Source of the DNA: Rhabdornis inornatus
Taxonomy: Eukaryota; Chordata; Aves; Passeriformes; Rhabdornithidae
DNA: 64,000 nt
Direction of reading: 5' to 3'
Assembly (NCBI GenBank): GCA_013397075.1
Contig: VWZS01006721.1
Location: 587,365-651,364, forward strand
In this document: positions 11,977-24,600 of the stretch, in pieces
Position numbering within the stretch: the stretch's first letter is position 1
Layout of the letters: every line of letters starts with the position of its first letter
Position numbers and translations under genes: made by a program
Notes under the pieces: generated by a model
Told to the model about the DNA's origin: nothing
What the model saw: only the letters and a program-made list of their open reading frames with translations
Database searches by the model: none

Positions 11977-12059
11977 AGGAGCCCCTGTAACACAGAGGGG
12001 CTTTAAAGTGCTGCAGGGCTCTAGAGAAATGAGATGAGCCCCAGAAGGGCTCTGCTCCT
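11977..12059. other. Cluster of GC-rich inverted repeats
   Basis: Three nested or adjacent inverted repeats lie in 83 bp. GCCCCTGT (11981-11988) faces ACAGAGGGGC (11992-12001), with a two-base bulge and a three-base loop. GAGCCC (12036-12041) faces GGGCTC (12047-12052) over a five-base loop. AGGAGC (11977-11982) can pair with GCTCCT (12054-12059), closing over both but competing for two bases with the first hairpin. The stems are seen directly; whether the region is ever transcribed or folded is unknown. Confidence 0.55.
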
Positions 12060-15000
12060 GCCTGTACCCCATTGACACCCTGCTCAGCACAACCAGGGGT
12101 TTCACCTTCTCTTCCGTGCTCCAAGTCCATGCCTGTGCTTGGGAGATAAGTGCCAGCAGGTTTTCCTTTTACCTTGCCATTTTTATGACCTAGTCCAGCT
12201 CATGTACTGCACATACCTTGGAACCACATCATCCCTCCTAGGAGCTAACCACAGCGTGGTTACTTCTGTGGCAGCATTGTACTGTCAAACAGTGACACTA
12301 CAATAACCTAACTTTGCAAATTTCTAATAAAAGCATTTAGAACTACAACAATGCTTAAACATGGACTGCGTGGATTTTAGCCTAACAAGTCCTTACATTT
12401 TATACTTCTTAATTAACAGCAAGGGCTACTTTTCTGGATCATCACATGGCAAACTGCTATATTTATCTTTACATAGGTGTAATTCATTTATTTTTGCCAA
12501 GCAACAAAGCACTTCATTAATTAGGTCTCTTGGGCCTAGTTCTCTTCTACTTGTGCTACAATAATCCTAAAGCTGTCATACAATTAATAAAGGCTACAGC
12601 TCAGAATTACTGTCATATTTTTGACCACAGCTACAGAGTGTTTCAAATTTGGCTGCTTAGACTTAATGGTCCCAGTGAGCAGTCTTGATTTCAGAGACAG
12701 CATCTACAACTCTCCTGCTTTCAGTGGCAGGTTTGCAGATACAAGTAACACAGAATTTGGATCATTTACATTCTCTTAATGTAGAATGGAGACCCTTACC
12801 TCCTAGGACTCCTAAAGCCTAACCTGCAGCTATTTCTTTAATTCTCACCACCATAATTCACCAAAAAACCCTTTTTTTGAAAAGCACATCATCATTAGGT
12901 TTTGACTTAACTCATGCAGGCTTTCATCCATCACCTTTGTTCTTCAAGATGAGATAGAGACTGAAAGAATCTTTCAAGACAATGGCATCAGAAAAAGACC
13001 ACATTGTAAAATAAACTTATTAATTCCACACATCCTTTTTCATACATGCCTCAATGCACACATTACATAGGTCTCATTTTGCAGAAATCCACACATGCTG
13101 CCTCAAAGAACACTGATCCAATGGGCCACAAAAAACTTATCTGCACATGCAAACGGAGGCCAGGACGTGTGGGATGCCATGTTCTTGCTTCACAAACCTA
13201 GCTCAGCTGTGTTTGTGTGTCAGGGAGATGCCACAAACCTATGTCAGCCATCAGAATACAAACTACTCACTGCCACCCAGCAAAGATGTAGGGTATAAAA
13301 ACCTAAAGGTAGGGCAGTAGGAAACCTTCCTACTGTCAGCCTCACTCTGGAGCACTCTTACCAGCAGGGGCTTATTGAAAAACTCTTCACACTCCAACAA
13401 GTGCTTTTCAGACAGAGAGAACGTATTATTCCTTTGCCTTCCCCCTCACAGCAGGATTGCATGATACTCCTGTAAGGACAACACAAAATGAGGCCCTTCT
13501 TAAGTGGCTCTCAGCCTTAGATCTCATTTAAGCACTCATTTCTAGTCCCATTACTGATGTTTTCTTCTTCTCAGGTATAGGACCTTTGCATGAAAACACT
13601 ATGTTTTAATTTTTCAAGCACTGTATGATGCAGCATGTACTTCATGGCTCTTAATTTAAAACATATAAGTTGGTGCTTACAGTAGGTTTGTGAAGAAATA
13701 TGAGCTGATTTTATGGAATTATGTGAATTCGTACATATTTTGATAAATACATCGGCTGAAATAAAATATACTAATAAGGCAAGCATTCACTATCCCTTGC
13801 CAGCTAATTAGGTGGTCATCTGTCTTTTCAACCAGTTGTGTATACTATTTATCACTCAGAAATCAGTCTTATGCATAACAATTCTCTTTGAAATGACATC
13901 AAACACCTGAAATCAAGGCATTGCTGCACACAGTGCAAAGGCAACAATGACAATTCTGTTTTGTTTTATTATTCAAAGAAAGAATTTCCAAGAAAAATAC
14001 CACTGGAGGCCAAAACACTATTAGAGATGTCTAGCATACAAAAGCTCAATTCTGTGAATGCTAAAAAAGGGGCTCTGCAAAAATAACTGTTAACTGCAGA
14101 ACTGTTTTCAATCTTTCAGGCAAAACACTTGAAATACCTTTTCCACAAAAACCCAAAACACTGTCTTTGACAAAGGATCATTTCTGCAAGCTTCACTTTC
14201 AGTTCTGTCCTTTTGTCCAGCACAATTTCTCTCTTCAACAGACAAGGAAAGAATAGCACAAAGCCCACGAAACTTAAAATAAAAAATCTTCCTTCTTCTC
14301 TATTAAATATCAGTGTACTTCAGCATCACTACATATTAATGTTTTTGAGCCTCTCATGTAAGTAGCATGAAGGATTGCAGCTAGTGTTTGTGCAACAGCC
14401 TTCCCTTCCTTAGCCCCTTTTCCCTAGGGTCATCTGCAATTCCTAATGGGTGAAGGAAGTGACCATTGCAGCTTAGAAAGCCACATCAGCAGCCTACTCA
14501 CTTACCGTGCTCCTGCAGGTGCCTTTCCTTGGTGTCCCTCTCTTGCTTTTTAGGGCAGCAGGAAGAGGACAACATCTCCTGTTTTTCTCTAGTTCTGCTG
14601 GTTTTCTGTCCAGGAAAGGGAAGAAGGCTTTTATGTGTATTTCTCCAGCCCTGCTACCCTGCAAAGTCCCGGCCACAGCAGTCTGGGGCAACAAGAGTGA
14701 TTGTGGAGCTCCCTAACTCACCACCCTGCTGAGCTGCTTGCACTCCTGAACAGAGCTAAGGGCAAACACACCAAGGGAAGGGCCTGAGCCAGGCAGGCAG
14801 CCACTCCTGCTGGCAGGATAAATTCTGCTGCAGCAAAGGGATCATTCCCATGAGTACAGACTACTCCCATGTCACAGAGCTTGCAAAGGGAAGAACTGTG
14901 TGAGACCGCTGTGCACATCACACACAGCCATTCTCAATTACCCTCACACCTGAGGACATGCTGCTGCCATCACCAAAATCTGTTTTCACTTCAGGCATTT

Positions 15001-18000
15001 AATGTCACACTCTTCCTGCCACAGTTCCTGCAGCCTAGGGATGAGATCCACTTTCTTCTCCTGCCTTTTCTTTTTTTGTTTTGTTTGTTTGATTTTTTTT
15101 TTTAATTAATCTGGTTACTGGCAAAGGCATGCATATCCCACAGAGTGACATGCAAAGAAAAAACTAAGAAGATTGCTGATGAATCCCAAGACACCCTTCT
15201 TCCAGGTATTCCACCTCAAATTTCATCAACTTTGGAGCAGATGCTGCCTGCATTGGAGAGCAAATCTTTAGATGATTCATGGCTGGGGATTTCTAGCTGC
15301 CACTACTTGTCACCACATTGCTCAGAGGAGCTTATAAGCTTGCTGAAGGCAATAAATAGCTGCCTAAACCCTGCTCATTCATATAGTTTCTACTTTGGTA
15401 ACGTGAAAGAGTAGAATCTATAGCCAACACAATGCAACAGAACAAAATTTTCTCTACACTTTAGCAAAAGAGTTTTCGCTGCTGGAATTCAAAATGTATA
15501 CCAAAGGTGAAAAAGCTTGGTAGTTGCTCAAAAGGATTCCATGTCTGGGATAGGGTTGGATTTGTTTCTCAAATCCATGCTGCCTAACATGCCTAACACT
15601 CTTCTTACCCAGAAATGTTGTTTCCTTGTAATACGCCCTGAGTTTAAAAATCTCTACCTATGCCAGTGAAGGAAGCATGGCTTGACAGAGAAAAGCTGGT
15701 GACAGGCTCATGGAAGAGGAGCCCTGCATGGCACAGAAGCCTCAGCCCAGCTAAATGCTAGGTCCAGGCTCCCCAAAGCACACCTATCCACAGAGTTTAC
15801 TCTTGCAGACAACACACAGGAGACCAAGAATCAAGGGCAGTGGCAGAAACACAGTCATGCTGAATGATCCCCTTGGTGGATGGGAGACCCTGTGAGAATG
15901 ATCCTTTGAAAAAACAAAAAGCCCTTGGCCCAAAACAGCTATGAAGTTCATTGCTTTGCAAAATTTCAGGAATCTGACCCAAAGCAACTGGTGGAGTCAA
16001 GTAAACCAGCTGCCTTTGAAAAGAGGTATTATTTCAAAGCCCTTGGGGAAAAATATGTTCATCCCCTTAATACTGATCTCAGTAGGCAACTGCAAATGTA
16101 ACTCTTTCTGCTAATTCCTCCTCATTCCAATAGATATAGTGAAGCCTTTACAAGCAAGTGGGTTCTCTCTACTGATGGTAATATTCACGTTATGAAACAT
16201 ATCTCACAAAAGAAGGTTGAACATGAGAAGCAGAGGAATAGCAGCACCTCAAAATATTATTCCTGGGAAGATGAGCATAGGCTGTATATAGGCTCTGCAT
16301 GAAGCTGTACCTTAGAGTACAGAACATCTTGGGAATACAAAGACCATCTGTTTAAACCCAGTCAGAAGTTAGAGCAGACTCAAAGGCCAGGCTTTCCTAG
16401 CAGTGCTATAAAACCTCATTCTGTGCTCAGGACTCTTTTAAATGCAAAATATTAGCTAAAACATTATAGGAACATTGATCTTCTCTGTACCTTCAATCAG
16501 CTAACAGAGCTTAATTCTTTTATCCTCAGTCTTCTCTGTACCAAAATGACAGCCTTCCTTCCCTATTCCTGGATACTGCTACCCTTAAACAATCTCTGAG
16601 CCCATCACAACCATCCCACAGCCACATTCTCTCTCCTTATTCTCCTCTTTGCTGCACTGCTGGGTGCTACAAGTTCCCAACCTCTCTGACCCTGGGCCAC
16701 AGAAGCTTATCAGGACTCGCCCTCTGTACTCCTAAACACAACAATGCAGTTTGCTGAAGTCTGTATCTGTGTGCCGCCTATCCTTCTGCTCTAAGGAATC
16801 AGCATCCCTAAACCTCTGCCCAGGCTTCTGACAGCAAACATCTCACAAAACCAGGTCACTGGATCTCTGCCATAGCAGCTTCCCATGAGAATGTACACCA
16901 AAAAATGTTGGATGCAAAGTACCATTGTGAGACCTCTGAGGCAGTGCCTGTGCAGTATTATCAGAAGGATAATGGTACCACTGCTTACTGTGCCAACAAA
17001 TATGTCATTCAACATAGACTCAGCAGAAGAGTCTGCCAAGTACACCCACTCTTGGAGCAACACCACCAGTACTTTGTACAAGAGATTAGATAAATTGAAA
17101 AGAGTGCATTTACTTCATGTGCTTCCTATCTCAGTCTCTGGGCTTATATCTGCATTATCTGATTAAGTGACTGTTAAATAACCCAAGCTGCCAATATAGG
17201 CTTGGGAAAACTCTTTATCTTGATCTGGAAGTGTTGAAGTAATCTCCAAATATGAATTTCAACAATGAAAAGCATTATTCAAGGCATAAATGAAGCTCTG
17301 TGCTAAATCAAATCTAGTTATATCTGATAATGCAAAAAGGGAAAAATACTTCAAAGGATGCAGCAAACTCTCTTGCATATTGTCTCTTCTTAGCAGTACT
17401 CAAAGCAGGTAACAAAACTCAATCCAGTCCATGCTACCAATGAGGGAAAACAAATTATAAGAAAAGGGAAAGGGTTTGTAAGCAGGAAAAGGAATTAGAT
17501 CCCCTCAACCACCCCCAATTAGTTGTTTTCTTCACCTAGGGAGAGCAAGTCTCTGAATGTCAGCTCTTTTTCCAACACAGGCAGGGAGAGGAAAAATCCC
17601 CAAACCCTCTTTAAGAATATGAAAAATATCTTCAGCACATAAGTTAAAATATTATTACTCATAAAAATGCAATTCCCTTTAAAAGAGCATGAAATGATAA
17701 AACAGTATTAAAATATTAATGGGGCACTAATCTGGTAAACAGTTTCATTAGGAGAAAACAGCATGCATGGGAAAAAAAGTATTTCTTCTTATTGCTCATT
17801 CTGAAAGGAATTGGAAGCAAGCTGAACAACTGGTTTTGAAAATGTTTGCTCCACACATAGCCCTAAGTTTCCACCTGCAAAGACATGGGAAAGCATTTGT
17901 TCTGTTTGTGAAATCAGAGTGAGGCTTTTATCCACACATTTTGGCAATGGTCTGTGGTTATATAATGATTTCCATATGCTTGTCACATCTGAACAAGAGC

Positions 18001-20248
18001 AAAACAGCATGGTACCAACTGGTTCTGTTTACATTATGATTTAGCCTTGCATTTGGGGTTTTTTGGTGGGGATGTTTGTCAGGGGCAAGTGAATGCTTTT
18101 CAAAGTACCTTCCACTCTCTGACACCAAAATCAAAGCCATTACCAGTGGGAAAGGGAAAAATCTGGATCCATTAATTAAAAAAAAAGGTCAGAACAGCAT
18201 GAACGGAATGCTGGATAATATAGAAGGAACTGGCAGTTACACCAATGTTTAGAGTGGTCTCACACATCTCATGGTAAGACTTTGTTTTCAGTTACTTACA
18301 TCATTGCCAAATTAACTGGTTGGCCAGCAACTTCCTTTGCTAGGTGTCTACCCCAGGCTGGGAATTTTTTGTTTTATTTTTCTTGGGAAGGAGAGAAAAG
18401 AAAACCTGTTCCATTGTTTCTGAAAGTTGGAAACATTTTATTACAAACCCCACATTTGTTTCTTTTGAAAATAAATAAGCAAATCAGGTTTGAACAACTT
18501 TCTGACTGAGCAGCAAGGTTGTAGAACTGGACCTCACAATTTTGTGGTCGTAGTTCTGAAGATAAGAAGTTTCAATTGATGTCACAGGAAAAAAAGATCC
18601 TGTGAAGTAACTCACTTGATTGAGTCTTACAGAAATTCAGCAACATCTCGTGTTGTTCACCCAGCATTCATCAGTGCCCTGTGGAATTTTTGTATTTTAT
18701 AGTGCTATAAATAATCATAATAGACAAACCTAAGGAAATTACACATGAACATGCCTTTGAGTTAAGCACTCAAAATCTAAACAGTGCAACGTTAAGCTTC
18801 TTAATGAAGCCTTGAAAAGGCGCTTTTGTGACACTGCCCTTGCTGTACAAGGTACTATTACAGCTAATTTCTATTCTCTAGGACTTCTGAGAGCACCACA
18901 GGCAATGTTTGCCACTGTGGCAAGCACTGAGGACTTCAGTTAACCCATAAGCCAGGCTTTAGGAAACAGCAGGAGCTTTAAGGACTACAACTCGATGCCA
19001 CTGCAATAATACAGAAATACACTCTTTTCAAAGTAGCCCAAAACAAATCCTTTCATTTTGATTTTTCCCCAAATAAAATTATAACCTAAAAGGCGCTATG
19101 TCAGCAAGAAAAGACTTTGATTCTCAGCACAAATAAGCACAGAATTACGATTGTCCAGACAGTGAAGAGCTGAGTGAAAAGTAAAAGCATATCCTGGAGC
19201 AGAGAAGTGTTCCTGCACTATATAGCTTGGATCTGGCCAGTGGCCACAGAAGGAATGCTCAGGTAACTTGGCTATGTCAAAGCAGGCACAGGATGAAAAG
19301 GATTGCCTCAGTTACTGCAAACATTGGCATTGCCACTTCATTCAGAAGAGTCCTCAAAACACCTTTTTATATAAATCCAAATTATACCACCCACCCACCA
19401 CCCTAGATTAACTTGAGATGCCCAATGAAACAGATCACAATCCACAAAAATTATAAAATTTTTTTTTTTACAAAAAGCTGGTGAAAATGAACATAACAAT
19501 CGTTTCCTAAGGCCAGACATCAGTAGACTTCTGACATGGAAATGCCCAGTTGATCCTCTAATCAGCTCAGGCTGACAGAAGCTTCAAGGAACACTTAGAG
19601 GGCTGAATCAGCTCTGACATGTGGAGAAGTTCAAAGCACTGCCATGTTTTCTCCAGCTCCCTTCCAGCTGGGACAGTCACAGCAGCAAGAAGTACTTTGC
19701 CCAGACTGAGCACACCTGGATGCGGAAATAAGTAGCAGCAATCAGACACAGCCACAAATGAATTTCCTTCCTGTGCTCTGCTCTGTTAACATCACTAGCA
19801 AAAATTTTGGAAAGAATTAGAGGTGTTTGCAAAATGTTTTACACCTAATGGCATGCATCTCCTGCAGTAGTCTTCACAGGAGGAAATAGACATACAACCA
19901 AATTCTTCATCAATCTCTCTGAGAAAGCATTTTTCCAGTCCAAAAGGGGAAGATCATGTTGTCACTGGAAACAAAACACATTTTCTGTCTTCATGCACTC
20001 CTAAGATAGTTCTCAGCACTGCACATAAAAGAACAGGCTGAATCCAGCATTGCTGGTGCTGTGAACTAAGCAAACATTTTGGGGATTTTCATTTCTACCA
20101 AGCAAAACCACTTAATTATGGCAGCAGAGGTAATGAAGAAAAGAAAGCCCATTATCAGAAAGCTGAAATTTACTCAACTGGAGTCCACACCTGCACTGGA
20201 AAAATTCCAAAGATCTGCAAATTGAGAGGGTTGTAAAGTCAATACTAG
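12060..20248. other. Non-coding DNA, nothing recognised
   Basis: Eight kilobases without a supported gene. Open frames reach 88-96 codons (around 14466, 15145, 16791 and 16885) but are isolated or overlap on opposite strands and show no known domain. A T-rich tract lies at 15066-15103. The 9-mer AAAGGCGCT occurs at about 18818 and 19089 in otherwise CpG-poor DNA. No repeat family was recognised. Confidence 0.55.
15066..15103. repeat. T-rich low-complexity tract
   Basis: A pyrimidine tract made of T runs broken by single C or G, ending in a run of 11 T before TAATTAAT. On the opposite strand it would read as an A-rich tail, but no upstream polyadenylation hexamer or retroelement body was found next to it. 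Confidence 0.75.
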
Positions 20249-20262
20249 AAAAAAAAAAAAAA
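20249..20262. repeat. A14 mononucleotide run
   Basis: Fourteen consecutive A. It is a simple homopolymer with no retroelement 3' end recognised immediately upstream. Confidence 0.9.
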
Positions 20263-20589
20263 GCACAGGTGTAGAAAAAAGAGAGAGACAAGCCTCACAG
20301 GAGTTACTCACTTAAGCGAGAGAACAGCCCTGTTCCAGAAAGTTGACCAGCAAAACAAACCTGGTGAGAGAGGCAAGAGGTGCTTTGCTAAAGGTAAGAG
20401 CTCCAGCCAGTGGCAGAAGAGTGACCCTGGGGCTTTTAGTTCCCAAACCAGAGATGCTTCTATTCAAATCATATCCAAAGAGGACTGAAGCAATAGCTTG
20501 TACAGCGCCTGTTTGTATAATCTACTGGAAAAGGTCTTGTATATTATGCATGATTGAAATGTACACATATACAACAAGTATTTTCTGAG
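20263..20589. other. Non-coding DNA before a CR1 fragment
   Basis: No feature recognised. The left edge of the CR1 homology that follows is uncertain by a few tens of bases, so the last part of this segment may belong to the element. Confidence 0.5.
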
Positions 20590-20639
20590 AGGTACATCAA
20601 CACCCATTTGCAGACCAGTGCGCTCTGGGGAGTTGTGCT

Positions 20640-20938
20640 GCTTTTCTGGGGCTCCTCTCAGGGAGGTCACCATGAAACTGGAGGATTACAGAGTGGTAGT
20701 GAGGGACTCTGGATTGCAGGTGGGGCTTTTTTATCAATCCTCCCAATCAGAGGGAAGGGGCTTGAAAGGGCCAGTCAAATCTAGCAAGTAACAAATGGAT
20801 ATGGGGCAGATGCCACAGCTGGGGGTTCAACCATGGGACTTGCATGGAGAAACCTGGCCTGAGGTCCCCATCTGCCAGAGAAGGGAAAGAGCATCTTTGT
20901 TCATAGGCTTGCCCAAATGGTGAGGGGGGGTTTAAATT
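20640..20938 (+). pseudogene. CR1 ORF1 remnant (esterase-like region)
   Basis: Degraded C-terminal part of CR1 ORF1. In bird CR1 this protein carries an esterase (SGNH-hydrolase-like) domain thought to help the retrotransposition complex. Readable pieces are SEGLWIAGGAFLSILPIRGK from 20698, ending with ERASQI and a stop at 20784, and, in another frame, LPEKGKSIFVHRLAQMV at about 20872-20922. The latter corresponds to the C-terminal block in which intact copies carry a Asp-x-x-His pair just ahead of it. That pair cannot be read here. At least one stop and one frame change separate the pieces. The ORF's normal end (TTTAAACTAG-like) is still visible as TTTAAATTAC at 20931-20940. Confidence 0.75.
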
Positions 20939-21146
20939 ACAGCTACTGAGGAAGATGAACTTCAATCCATCCCACTCCTACAGGTGTGATGGCTGTGACA
21001 GTGAATGATGCCCAGGGCATGGAGATGGATCACAGGTCAGCAGGAGAGCACCTGAAGCACAGCACAAAGGAATTTCAGCAGCTCCAGCCAGTCCATCTGC
21101 CTCATCCAAACCCCAGCTTAAATGGTTCTATACAAACACATTTAGC

Positions 21147-21605
21147 ATGGGGAATAAACATGAGGGGTTAGAGATGGGTGCACACCTGCAGGACTCTGGT
21201 CTCATTGGCATCATGGAGACATTGTGGGATGCCATGACAAGGATGGCGTGTTGTCCTCTGTGTCAAAGACCAGCTGAAGTGCATGGAATTCCACCTGGGA
21301 ATGGATTAGGAACTGACGAAGATCTTGTGGGTCAGGACTAAAGGGAGGGCAGGGACAGGTGACATTGTAGTGAGGAGCTGCTACAGGCCACCCACTCAGG
21401 AGGACTGAGCAGATGAATCCTCTACAGGCAGATAGGAATGGACTCATGTTCACCAGCCCTGGTCCTCCTGGGGTACTTCAACCACCCGGAAATCTGCTGG
21501 AAGGACAATGCAGCAGGGCATAAGCAATCCATGAGGTTCCTGGATGCATTGAAGGTAAGTTCCCTGCCCAAGTGACAGAGAAACTAACAAGATGCAAAGC
21601 CTGGG
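21147..21605 (+). pseudogene. CR1 ORF2 remnant (AP-endonuclease domain, N-terminal part)
   Basis: Starts at MGNKHEGLEMGAHLQDSGLI, the usual beginning of the CR1 APE-type endonuclease, which nicks target DNA during insertion. The glutamate of the ET-W motif survives (MET-LWD, about 21211). Near 21240-21250 roughly 75 bp of the usual sequence are missing. Reading then resumes with LCVKDQLKCMEFHLGMD, a stop, CYRPPTQED, another stop, and after a frame change LLGYFNHPEICWKDNAAGHK (about 21467-21526). Intact relatives have Gly-Asp-Phe-Asn where this copy has Gly-Tyr-Phe-Asn, so a catalytic aspartate is lost. Homology continues weakly to about 21605. It is non-functional; identification is firm. Confidence 0.88.
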
Positions 21606-24600
21606 ATAAGTCATGGTCACAAGTATACCATGTTTAAATAAGATACAAAACAGCTCAACCAAAGCAGCATGAGCAAACATGGATGGAAGGAATTCATTGA
21701 GAGCTGTGTCCTGTTTGACAATGGATTCCCATACGTATCAGTGCACATGGTGAATGTTTAGTTTTGGAATAAATCTGCTGCAGAGAGAGGAGGAAAACCA
21801 AAAAGTAGTGACACTCAGCAAGTTCAGAACTTTCCTTCCTGACCTTGGTACCACAAGCCAAGATAGATTTGGGAGCCAAGCAACAGAGATCAGAACCTCT
21901 CACAAAGGGTCTTCTAATAGGATGAACTGATGCATCCTTAACATCTGAGAATGCTTAAAAATCTAATCTTCAAATAAATACAGCAATGAAACTGCACATG
22001 TCCTTATTAAAATTAAATACATGCTATACTTTAGGGAAATGAAGGTGCTGGAAGAGGTTAATACACATCCTTCAGTAGTCAGAGTGTTGTGACTCCTCAG
22101 CTGCAAAGGCAGATGGCAGATACCTGCCTCTTGTAGAGTCAGCCCAACGTGTGCTCAGTGTACCTGAAAAGCCTCAAGTTCCTACACGATAAGCCAGGCA
22201 CAGGTCAAGCCCAGCATGATTAATGAAAAGAAAATCTGCAGCTTTTCCCTGACTGTTTAAACATCAGTCTTCAAAGCCCTGTGCTTTCTACCACTTTGTT
22301 AGATCCATAAAATAACCACAATTTGGCAACGCAGATGTGAAAAGCTGAATAATGCCATTCCAGGTAAAAAGAAATACACGTTGGTGGAAGTAGTGAAGCC
22401 TGAGTCACAGGTACTCAACAACTACTGCTGCACCTCTACAAAGGAGTAAAACCAGCACCTTCCATTTTATAGTGAGTGATGGAGATAGACCTCAAATCCC
22501 AGAAGTTTACTGGGACCTGGAAGAAACTGCATTCATGTCCGTGTATCCTGGAATGGCCAGGAGCTCTGACAGGGACTTGTAGTGCTTCTGAAGTCCCTTC
22601 TGAAGGGATGCTTTTTTTGACTGTACTTTACACAATGTTTGTTTAGGCATTGGCTGACAATGGCAAGGGAAGGATCAGCTGGGCCTGCCTTGTTTTACAC
22701 AGAGGAACACTGTGGTTTCTCATGAAGATATTTGAGGGGCCTTCCGGTACTATTCCTTATTCCTACACTTCCAAATTATCCAATGTCTGAGGCTCCTAAA
22801 TTAAACCCTCTAAGGAGATTATGGAGACAGGAGCTACATTCAGACTCCTGCCCTCTTTCAGAAACCTAATTAAATGGATGAAACCTCCTTCCTTCTCATC
22901 TGTGATGTCAATAGCAGGGAATTTTACACTATTAGTTCAACATTTCAAAACCTTTTGAAACTTTTTCCTTTTATTTTTTTTTTCCAAAGCAGATATTATC
23001 ACGAAATTATCCTCTAAAACATCACTGCATTTTTCTACTATGGTTGAAGAGATGCGATTTTTAATAAAAATGTGCATTTAAAAAAAAAAAACTCTGAGAT
23101 TTTCATATCCAGAAAATTTCACATTAAGGGGGGAAAGCTGAAAAAGAGTATTTCTGCCAGAGCATGGAAAGAGTGCTAAGGCTTCCCTCCTCAACACTGA
23201 TGCATGTGAAAATAGAACCAAAGAGCAGAGCTTTCGTGACCAATTTGAACTATATAAATGCACTTATCTTATGTTATGGAACTAAGTTACTGTTCTCCTC
23301 GGTGTTTGGAGAACTTACATGGAGAATTCAATATTAAACTGTTTTATGAACAACATTCAACATTTTCAGGGCTCCATGTAAGAAATACTTCCAAGACTTA
23401 ACATTCCACAGAGACTCCTCTACTTTGAAACTATCCATGATTTTTAGTTTCATATAATTAATGTTTCTTCATTTCAAGTCAGTTACTAATATGAAAGGTA
23501 ATTTGTGAAATTAGGCAGCCCATTAAAAACACTGTTTTTTCTTATCTCTCCCAGGATATCAATACTAAATTCACAGTCAAATGTTCTTTCCTTTGTACTT
23601 TGGTAAAAGACTCTATTCACCTCATAGATTATTCTGGAAGAACTATGCAGAAGTACTTCAGTTCGATGCTACTTTCTTCTCTAAATATTCAGCTCTCCTA
23701 AACAAGCTTACACAAATAAATAGACATTGAAAAAAGACCTCAGCAAATCTCACAATAGAGGATTGCTTAAAAGTTACTTGAACAAAGACAATTATACACA
23801 AAAAAAAAAAAAGTCAGGGGTTTCCCATCACAGTGAAAAATAAGTATTTTCCATAAAACATTCCTTTTGTTACTTGCAGGTTTCATCAGTGTGGAGTGCC
23901 TGAGTGACAAGGAGAATACTGCAGAGCTCCAGAGAAACAAATCAATAGTCCCATCCCCAGCAGATATAGTTTCCATGTGCCTCAGGTAGGGATACTGAAT
24001 TCTCCAAATTAGGAGAGAGCTGCAATTTTCTGCAAGAGCTTCATAGGCTTAAAGCACCGGGGCTCTCCATAGTGTTTCTGAAGCAGAATATTCCTGTATA
24101 AAAAGACAGGATTTTCAAATTTCAGCTTCTTCCAAGCCAGGATAAGTCTCTGCATAATGATTTCTGTTTTTCTGCTTTATAGATGAAATTGTGAACAGTA
24201 TTTTAGCACACTGGGAAAAAATACATTTTTCAGGTAAAGCATTTGACCTTCAGTTACTTATTTTCTTCAAGTAATTTTTAGGTTTAGAGAATATAAATAC
24301 TCTTTAAACTCATATCAGCCTATTGAGGGAGGATATAAAGACTGAGTTCTGAACCCTGCCTCTGTGACATCTGCTGTCTCTGGAGGGAGTTTAACTCTTT
24401 GGCATCTAATTCCACCAAAACCTGCTAGTTTTCTGTGTACTGACTTATAAACTCACCAAACCAGGCATAAGAAAGAGCATTTGCTGACATGTAATGACTA
24501 ATTCTTACATTTGGTTACAGGTGTAATTTACAAGCACATTCTTCGCTGAAGAAATAAGCAGATTGATGATTTACTCTATTGGTTGCAATAAGGTGTATTA

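Larger units (their letters stand above)
20590..21605 (+). mobile_element. CR1 LINE fragment spanning ORF1 end to ORF2 start
   Basis: About 1 kb of sense-strand CR1 that, unusually for birds, comes from the middle of the element rather than the 3' end. Three parts can be read: the C-terminal part of ORF1 (to about 20938), an inter-ORF region containing GTGATGGCTGTGACAG (20986) and CAGCAGCTCCAGCCAGTCC (21075), and the first part of ORF2 from 21147. The reverse-transcriptase region and the 3' tail are absent; homology fades near 21605. CR1 normally loses its 5' end on insertion, so a copy with the 5' half but no 3' half implies a later deletion or rearrangement. Stops, frameshifts and an internal deletion make it dead. 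The left edge is approximate. Confidence 0.88.

Noticed and set aside
15145..15414. 89-codon plus-strand frame with a protein-like composition
   Set aside because: It starts just after a T-rich tract, has no recognised domain, no splice context and no regulatory sequence. A frame of this length is common by chance.
16791..17166. Overlapping plus- and minus-strand frames (62-96 codons) that looked like a retrocopy
   Set aside because: No family could be recognised in any of the three frames. There is no poly(A) tail or target-site duplication, and opposite-strand overlap points to chance.
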